From assembly GCF_014203595.1 (NCBI RefSeq), contig NZ_JACHJK010000011.1, positions 62,001 to 126,000 of the forward strand: a DNA stretch of 64,000 nucleotides, written 5' to 3'. The position numbers and the translations under genes are program-made. Below are positions 58,909-64,000 of this stretch, in pieces; the stretch's first letter is position 1; the number at the start of each line of letters is the position of its first letter. The stretch is from Streptomyces echinatus (GTDB lineage: Bacteria > Actinomycetota > Actinomycetes > Streptomycetales > Streptomycetaceae). The notes beneath the pieces are model-generated. The model was not told the origin of the DNA and made no database searches. It worked only from the letters and a program-made list of their open reading frames with translations.

Positions 58909-59945
58909 TGGTCACGGTTGGCGGCGATCTTCGCGGGGGCCATGGTCTCGGGGTCCTCGGCGGCCGGGCCGTACTCGGTGAACTCGGCGGGCACCTCGGC
59001 GCCCCGCACCACCGGGTAGACGTACATGTTCAGCGGCATGTCCTGCTGGAACTCCTTGGAGATCAAGAAGTCCAGGAACGCCTTGGCACCCTTCGGGTTC
59101 TTCGCGTCGGCGAGCAGTCCGGCGAACTCGATCTGCCGGAAGCAGGTGGCGGTGGCGACGCCGGTCGGGGCGGTGCTGGGCCGCTTCTTGGCGTAGAGGA
59201 CCTCGGCGGGCGGGGAGGAGGCGTACGACACGACGAGCGGGCGGTCACCGCCGGCCTTCTTGCCGCCGGTGGAGCCGGAGAACTCCTGGGAGTAGGCCTG
59301 TTCCCAGCCGTCGACCACCTTGACGCCGTTGGCCTTGAGCTTCTTCCAGTAGTCCTGCCACCCGTCGTCACCGTACGCGGCGGCGCTGCCGAGCAGGAAG
59401 CCGAGGCCGGGCGAGGAGGTGGAGGCGTTCTCGGTGACGAGGAGGTTCTTGTACGCGGGCTTGGCGAGGTCGGCGAAGGTCCGCGGCGGGGTCAGCTTGT
59501 GTTCGCTGAACCAGGCCTTGTCGTAGTTGACGCAGATGTCGCCGTAGTCGACGGGCGTGACCCGGTGCTCGTCCTTGTCGAGCTGGTACGAGGCGCCGAC
59601 CTTGTCGAGGCCCTTGGCCGCGTACGGCTGGAACAGCCCGTTGTCCAGGGCCCGCGACAGCAGGGTGTTGTCGACGCCGAAGAAGACGTCGCCCTGCGGG
59701 TTGCCCTTGGTGAGGATGGCCTTGTTGACGGCCTGCCCGGCGTCGCCGTCGTTGAGGACCCTGAGCTTGTAGCCGGACCGCTTCTCGAAGTCGCGCTGCA
59801 CCTTCTCGGAGACGGCCCACGAGTTGTGGCTGACCAGGGTCACGGTCTTGGAGTCCGCGGACGACGTGCCGTCGCCGGAACCGCACGCGGACAGGCTGAT
59901 CAGGCCGAGCCCGACCGCCACGGCCACGAAGGTCTTGTTCTGCAC
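58872..59945 (-). CDS. thiB: thiamine-binding lipoprotein
   Basis: A 357-residue extracytoplasmic binding protein. A short signal with lipobox LSAC near residues 18-21, then VTLVSHNSWAVSE and PQGDVFFGVDNTLLSRALD, the latter typical of the thiamine/iron-type type 2 binding proteins (GDxxxGVDNTLLSRA is a ThiB hallmark). It is the first gene after the TPP riboswitch. Confidence 0.9.
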   Translation of the reverse strand: MQNKTFVAVAVGLGLISLSACGSGDGTSSADSKTVTLVSHNSWAVSEKVQRDFEKRSGYKLRVLNDGDAGQAVNKAILTKGNPQGDVFFGVDNTLLSRALDNGLFQPYAAKGLDKVGASYQLDKDEHRVTPVDYGDICVNYDKAWFSEHKLTPPRTFADLAKPAYKNLLVTENASTSSPGLGFLLGSAAAYGDDGWQDYWKKLKANGVKVVDGWEQAYSQEFSGSTGGKKAGGDRPLVVSYASSPPAEVLYAKKRPSTAPTGVATATCFRQIEFAGLLADAKNPKGAKAFLDFLISKEFQQDMPLNMYVYPVVRGAEVPAEFTEYGPAAEDPETMAPAKIAANRDQWVKSWTSLVLK

Positions 59946-59986
59946 TGGATGTCCTCCTGGGGTTGGCCAGGAAGAGACGCGGCCCC

Positions 59987-60016
59987 GCCCGGGAGGCTCA
60001 CGAGGAGAACCCGGGC
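59987..60016 (-). promoter_or_regulatory. expression-platform hairpin after the TPP riboswitch
   Basis: Arms GCCCGGG (59987-59993) and CCCGGGC (60010-60016) with a 16-base loop that contains CTCCTCG on the transcript, between the aptamer and thiB. It could be a terminator or a helix switching with the aptamer. Confidence 0.5.
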
Positions 60017-60038
60017 AGGGCGCAACAGCTTGAGTGAT

Positions 60039-60132
60039 GACCGAACTCCCTACCCAGAATGACCTGGGCGAGGTTCAGAGGGTCTGCGGCCCTGTCCGCC
60101 GCACTCTCAGCGCTGTGGCGCTCCCCTGTCGG
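60039..60132 (-). ncRNA. TPP (THI-box) riboswitch
   Basis: On the minus strand the order is CAGGGGAGC, GCTGAGAG (pyrimidine-binding CUGAGA motif), then CCCTCTGAACCT, CAGGTCATTCTGGGTAGGG, matching the conserved TPP aptamer core from P1/P2 to P4/P5. It ends about 94 bases before the thiB start, so the whole thiBPQ operon is predicted to be switched off by thiamine pyrophosphate. Confidence 0.93.
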
Positions 60133-60160
60133 AATATGAAGATGTGTGGACCGGGCCAGA

Positions 60161-61267
60161 TTACCGTTCGGTGGCCGCGAGCTGGCCACAGGCTCCGTCG
60201 ATCTCCTGACCACGGGTGTCCCGGATGGTGACGGGCACACCATGGGCCGCGATGGCCTCGACGAACGCCTTCTCGTCCTCGGGCCGCGAGGCGGTCCACT
60301 TCGAGCCCGGCGTCGGGTTCAGCGGAATGAGGTTGACGTGCACGGGCTTGCCCTTGAGCAGCCGTCCGAGCCGGTCACCGCGCCACGCCTGGTCGTTGAT
60401 GTCGCGGATCAGCGCGTACTCGATCGACAGCCGCCGCCCGCTCTTCTCTACGTACTCGAACCCGGCGTCCAGCACCTCGCGCACCTTCCACCGCGTGTTC
60501 ACGGGGACGAGGGTGTCGCGCAGTTCGTCGTCGGGAGCGTGCAGGGAGATCGCCAGCCGGCACTTGAAGCCCTCGTCGGCGAACCGGTGGATGGCCGGAA
60601 CCAGTCCGACGGTGGAGACGGTGATCCCGCGCTGGGACAGTCCGAGCCCGTCCGGCGCCGGGTCGGTCAGCGCGCGGATGGCACCGACGACCCGCTTGTA
60701 GTTGGCGAGCGGTTCGCCCATCCCCATGAAGACGATGTTGGACAGCCGCGCCGGTCCGCCGGGCACCTCGCCGTCGCGCAGGGCCCGCATCCCGTCCACG
60801 ATCTGGTGGACGATCTCGGCGGTGGACAGGTTGCGGTCCAGGCCCGCCTGGCCGGTGGCGCAGAACGGGCAGTTCATCCCGCATCCGGCCTGCGAGCTGA
60901 TGCACATGGTCACCCGGTCCGGGTACCGCATCAGGACGGACTCGACGAGGGTGCCGTCGAACAGCCGCCACAGCGTCTTGCGGGTGGTTCCCTCGTCGGT
61001 GGACAGATGCCGCACGACGGTCATCAGCTCCGGGAACAGCGCTTCCTGGAGCCTGGCGCGCGAACCGGCGGGGATGTCGGTCCACTGCTCCGGGTCGTGC
61101 GCGTACCGCGCGAAGTAGTGCTGCGAGAGCTGCTTGGCACGGAACGGCTTCTCACCGATCTCGGCCACCGCGTCCTTGCGCTCGGCGGGCGAGAGATCGG
61201 CGAGATGCCGCGGCGGCTTCTTGGCTCCGCGCGGCGCGACAAAAGTGAGTTCTCCGGGCTTAGGCAT
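60161..61267 (-). CDS. rlmN: 23S rRNA/tRNA A2503/A37 C2-methyltransferase
   Basis: Radical-SAM enzyme of 368 residues. GCGMNCPFCATG provides CxxxCxxC for the 4Fe-4S cluster; FMGMGEPLANY and the reactive cysteine in GACGQLAA near the C-terminus are typical of RlmN. The start ATG 61267 begins MPKPGELTF without a clear ribosome site. Its stop is only about 30 bases before the TPP riboswitch, so thiBPQ promoter elements may lie inside this gene. Confidence 0.96.
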   Translation of the reverse strand: MPKPGELTFVAPRGAKKPPRHLADLSPAERKDAVAEIGEKPFRAKQLSQHYFARYAHDPEQWTDIPAGSRARLQEALFPELMTVVRHLSTDEGTTRKTLWRLFDGTLVESVLMRYPDRVTMCISSQAGCGMNCPFCATGQAGLDRNLSTAEIVHQIVDGMRALRDGEVPGGPARLSNIVFMGMGEPLANYKRVVGAIRALTDPAPDGLGLSQRGITVSTVGLVPAIHRFADEGFKCRLAISLHAPDDELRDTLVPVNTRWKVREVLDAGFEYVEKSGRRLSIEYALIRDINDQAWRGDRLGRLLKGKPVHVNLIPLNPTPGSKWTASRPEDEKAFVEAIAAHGVPVTIRDTRGQEIDGACGQLAATER

Positions 61268-61392
61268 GGCTGTACCAGTGTCGCAGATCCAATTGGGTGA
61301 CCTGCGGGTGTCGCTCACTACGACTGTCACTAGTAGGCATCACCCGTCGCCCCTGAGCGGCCTCGGACGGCCCAGGGACGGCCCAGGGACGA

Positions 61393-61707
61393 TCACTCGT
61401 CGGCTGCCCGCCACTCGTCGAGCCGGACCCTGACCTGGTGGTTGTGGGCGTGCCAGAAGACCTCACCCTCGACGAAGGCTCCAAGGGCCGGGAGGTCCAT
61501 TCCCTGCGGCATGGACGTGATCTCCGCGAGCGCTATGGCGTTCGGCACGCCGTCTATACGTATGAAGACGCCGAAGGGCTGGCGACCGATGACCTCTCCG
61601 GTGACCGGGGTCCCCACCGGGAGGGCCGCGACGGTCGCCGCCCAGCCGGCCGGCACCACGTCCGCGGCCGGCACCTCAGGGCCCGAGGGCCACGCGTACT
61701 CATCCAT
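61393..61707 (-). CDS. small S1-like RNA-binding domain protein
   Basis: A 104-residue protein with one S1-type beta-barrel: VGTPVTGEVIGRQPFGVFIRI, then GVPNAIALAEIT and GAFVEGEVFWHAHNHQVRVRL. It probably binds single-stranded RNA. ATG 61707 has no strong ribosome site. It is upstream of rlmN on the same strand, 125 bases apart, which suggests loose functional grouping with RNA modification. Confidence 0.8.
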   Translation of the reverse strand: MDEYAWPSGPEVPAADVVPAGWAATVAALPVGTPVTGEVIGRQPFGVFIRIDGVPNAIALAEITSMPQGMDLPALGAFVEGEVFWHAHNHQVRVRLDEWRAADE

Positions 61708-61871
61708 CGCCAGATCATGACGCACGGGCGCTCGGAAGGCACTGTGCCGAGTCGACGACCGCCGGCCTCTGCCCCTGGGCCCCCGGCAGCACGACAGGCC
61801 CCGCAGGCCTCGGCTTCGGCACACGTACGACCGGCTTTTCACGTGCGCCGCTCCCGGTGGCAGTCCATTCC

Positions 61872-63134
61872 TCACCAGGTCACCGGCAGGGTTCTCGGTC
61901 CGCGGATCAGGCCCTGGCGCTGGAACTCGACCTCCTCCGGGGGCACGGCCAGCCGGATGCCGGGGAAGCGGGCCAGGACGGAGCCGATCATGACCTCCGC
62001 CTCCATGCGGGCCATGACGGCGGCCAGGCAGTGGTGCGGGCCGTGGCCGAAGGCCATATGGGCGGCGCCCTCGCGGTCGAGATCGAGGGTGCCGGGGCCG
62101 GGGAACACCCCGGGGTCGCGGTTGGCGGCGAGATAGGCGTTGTAGACCACGTCGCCGGCGCGGATCAGCCGGCCGCGGACCTCGACGTCCTCGGTGGCGA
62201 CCCGGGGGATGCCCACGCCGTTGCGGTGGGGGACGTAGCGGAACAGCTCCTCCACGGCCCTGGGCAGGAGTTCCGGCTCACTGCGCAGCCGGTCCAGCTG
62301 CTCGGGGTGGGTGAGCAGCGCGTACATCATCGAACCGCTGTTGTTGCGGACCGCGTGACCGCCGCTGACCTGGACGGCCATGGCGAGGGAGACCGCCTCG
62401 TCGTCGGTGATCTCGCCCGTGGCGGCGGCCCGCGCCAGTACTCCGGCCAGGTCCTCGCGGGGCTCCGCACGGCGGCTGTGGAGCAGCGCAGCGATCCGTG
62501 CGCGGGTGGCCCCGGCCGCCTCCTGGGCGCGTTCCGCGGACCCGGCGCCCGCTGACAACAGGGCCTCGCCCGCCCCTGCCCAGTGGTGCCAGTCCTTCTC
62601 CGCCACGCCCAGGAAGTCGCGGAGCACGGCGATCGGGAAGGGGCCGTGCAGATGTTCCATGAGGTCGGCCGGGGCGCCGGCGCGTGCCATCCCGTCGAGC
62701 AGCTCCGCGGCCCTGCGCTCGGCGAGCGGGCGCAGTCGCCGCATGCTCCCGCCGGTGAACGCGCGGGCGACGACCCGGCGCAGCAGGGCGTGCCGGGGCG
62801 GGTCGACGTACTGCAGTCCGGCGGTCTGCGAGGCCACCGGCACCGGGCGCATGGCGGTGACGTCGCGGCCGACGACCTGTGCCCGGGAGAAGCGCGGGTC
62901 GGAGGTGACGAAGCGGACGTCCTCGTACCGGGTGACGAGCCAGGCCCAGCCGGCCCCGTACGGGAGCCGGATCCGGGCCACCGGTTCCTCGCTCAGCAGC
63001 TCGTCCAGGAACGGATCCGGATCGAGCGCGGGCAGGTCGTCGACGGGCCAGAACCTCACCGGCGGGGCGGGCGGGCCGTGGGTCCGGACCGGAGCGGCCC
63101 GGTCCGCCGGGGGCGGGGCGGGATCGAGGGGCAT
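61872..63134 (-). CDS. cytochrome P450 with atypical I-helix
   Basis: A 420-residue soluble bacterial P450. The heme-binding FGHGPHHCLAA is near residue 360, and EELFR gives the ExxR motif. Early in the fold YVDPPRHALLRR is the C-helix region. The I-helix reads VSGGHAVRNNSGSM in place of AGxxT, so the acid-alcohol pair for proton delivery is missing. ATG 63134 has GGGAG at good spacing and is preferred over GTG 63158. No ferredoxin gene is adjacent. Substrate unknown. Confidence 0.9.
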   Translation of the reverse strand: MPLDPAPPPADRAAPVRTHGPPAPPVRFWPVDDLPALDPDPFLDELLSEEPVARIRLPYGAGWAWLVTRYEDVRFVTSDPRFSRAQVVGRDVTAMRPVPVASQTAGLQYVDPPRHALLRRVVARAFTGGSMRRLRPLAERRAAELLDGMARAGAPADLMEHLHGPFPIAVLRDFLGVAEKDWHHWAGAGEALLSAGAGSAERAQEAAGATRARIAALLHSRRAEPREDLAGVLARAAATGEITDDEAVSLAMAVQVSGGHAVRNNSGSMMYALLTHPEQLDRLRSEPELLPRAVEELFRYVPHRNGVGIPRVATEDVEVRGRLIRAGDVVYNAYLAANRDPGVFPGPGTLDLDREGAAHMAFGHGPHHCLAAVMARMEAEVMIGSVLARFPGIRLAVPPEEVEFQRQGLIRGPRTLPVTW

Positions 63135-63447
63135 CGGGCACACTCCCTGCTGCGTCACCGGGCGGCAGGGGGAACGCCGTCCTCTGAGGGAGTCTGCCGC
63201 GCACGGCGCACGGCCGCCGATTCCTGCTGCGGCATCCGGGTACGCGGCCCTGTTCCCGGCTCACCGGCTCACCGGCTCACCGACCACCCGCCTCGGAACC
63301 CACGCGGATCCGCTCCCGAGACAGACGCGGATCCACCCCTCGCGCCGGCGCAGCTCCGGGACAGGCGGCGGGCCCCCGTCCTGCGTTCAGGACGGAGGCC
63401 CGTAAGCCTTACGGCCAGCGATCACCGGCCGGGACCGCGGCCCCGGT
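63135..63447. other. intergenic region upstream of the P450
   Basis: 313 bases, with three tandem copies of CGGCTCAC (63257-63280) and the terminator at 63370-63401. No gene is supported. Confidence 0.5.
63370..63401 (-). terminator. terminator of cdsA
   Basis: 14-base arms (63370-63383 and 63388-63401) with one mismatch and a CGTT loop, 47 bases after the cdsA stop. Confidence 0.75.
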
Positions 63448-64000
63448 TCAGGCGCTGCCGACGAACACGACCATCAGCAGCCAGACCACGGGTGCCGTGG
63501 GCAGCAGCGAGTCCAGGCGGTCCATGATGCCGCCGTGACCGGGGAGCAAGGTGCCCATGTCCTTGATGCCCAGATCCCGCTTGATCATGGATTCGCCGAG
63601 GTCGCCCAACGTGGCGCTGGCCGCGACCGCGAGGCCCAGCAGCAGCCCCTGCCACCAGGCGCCGTCGTCGATCAGGAACTGCATGCACAGGGCGCCCGCG
63701 ACCATCGCGAACAGCACCGCGCCCAGCAGGCCCTCGCGGGTCTTGCCGGGGCTGATGCGCGGGGCGAGCTTGTGCTTGCCGAAGCGCCAGCCGACCGCGT
63801 AGGCGCCGGTGTCGCTGACCACCGTCAGCAGCAGGAAGGTCAGCACCCGCCAGGGGCCGTCGTCGGCGGTGAGCAGCAGCGCCACGAACGTCGCCAGGAA
63901 GGGCACGTAGAACGCGGCGAAGACACCGGCCGTGACGTCCTTGAGGTAGCCCTCCGGTGGCTCCGTCATGCGCCAGACCAGGACGGCGAGGGCGGTGAGG
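63448..64000 (-). CDS. cdsA: phosphatidate cytidylyltransferase (5' end beyond window)
   Basis: Membrane enzyme that makes CDP-diacylglycerol from phosphatidic acid and CTP. The visible 183 C-terminal residues have at least four hydrophobic segments and the CDS signature: SDTGAYAVGWRFGKHKL, SPGKTREGLLG and DLGESMIKRDLGIKDMG followed by LLPGHGGIMDRLDS. The N-terminus runs off the right edge. The gene normally lies in the frr-cdsA-rlmN neighbourhood in actinobacteria. Confidence 0.95.
   Translation of the reverse strand, partial: LTALAVLVWRMTEPPEGYLKDVTAGVFAAFYVPFLATFVALLLTADDGPWRVLTFLLLTVVSDTGAYAVGWRFGKHKLAPRISPGKTREGLLGAVLFAMVAGALCMQFLIDDGAWWQGLLLGLAVAASATLGDLGESMIKRDLGIKDMGTLLPGHGGIMDRLDSLLPTAPVVWLLMVVFVGSA

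Overview
The window is a gene-dense, very GC-rich stretch with GTG and TTG starts, mycothiol-type enzymes, a sortase LAETG protein, GH18 chitinase, twin-arginine lipoproteins and futalosine-type deaminase. This is typical of a Streptomyces chromosome core. The two ends are conserved housekeeping loci: dxr and an RseP-type protease on the left, rlmN and cdsA on the right. From memory, the order resembles the S. coelicolor dxr-to-cdsA interval, with lineage-specific insertions.

Layout, left to right. 1-5 kb: RseP-like protease (cut by the window edge), dxr, a small lipoprotein, a long acyl-CoA dehydrogenase. 5-12.5 kb: aldehyde dehydrogenase, PucR regulator, a membrane-anchored P-loop ATPase and gabT, a GABA/semialdehyde module. 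12.8-18.2 kb: PAP2 membrane protein overlapping a secreted chitinase antisense, a small protein behind an SD-masking hairpin, a DnaA-like AAA+ protein with a foreign N-terminus, and a tiny divergent membrane protein. 18.2-25.4 kb: a six-gene polyamine uptake and oxidation operon (aldehyde dehydrogenase, potD, potA, potB, potC, FAD oxidase). 25.5-32.5 kb: NADAR protein, repeat-rich DUF4190-type protein, adenosine-deaminase family enzyme, GDPD, F420/NADP-type reductase with HxlR regulator, serine hydrolase, membrane protein.

32.9-40.1 kb looks like an accessory biosynthetic cluster: XRE/MmyB regulator, an intergenic array of four near-identical 20-bp palindromes, then a tightly packed alpha-oxoamine synthase, MFS exporter and two-subunit acyl-CoA carboxylase. 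40.4-45.2 kb holds two MDR-type dehydrogenases, a TetR regulator ending in a hexanucleotide repeat, and three small unknown genes next to a broken reading frame. 45.3-50.2 kb is a second polyamine module (PotD paralogue, aldehyde dehydrogenase, Lrp/AsnC regulator, class III aminotransferase). 50.4-55.3 kb: ABC exporter pair, VOC protein, LOG-family protein, LAETG surface protein with a consensus promoter. 55.4-64 kb: mycothiol-dependent enzyme family protein, a thiamine ABC operon under a TPP riboswitch, rlmN, S1-like protein, cytochrome P450, cdsA.

The best candidates for something undescribed are the DnaA-like chimera at 15991-17859 with its divergent operator-like dyad, and the palindrome array feeding the oxoamine synthase/carboxylase cluster at 33783-40106. 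Two copies of a small hairpin element embedded in frame inside coding sequences (14321-14371 and 51938-51976) are also notable. No rRNA, tRNA, CRISPR array or full insertion sequence was seen.
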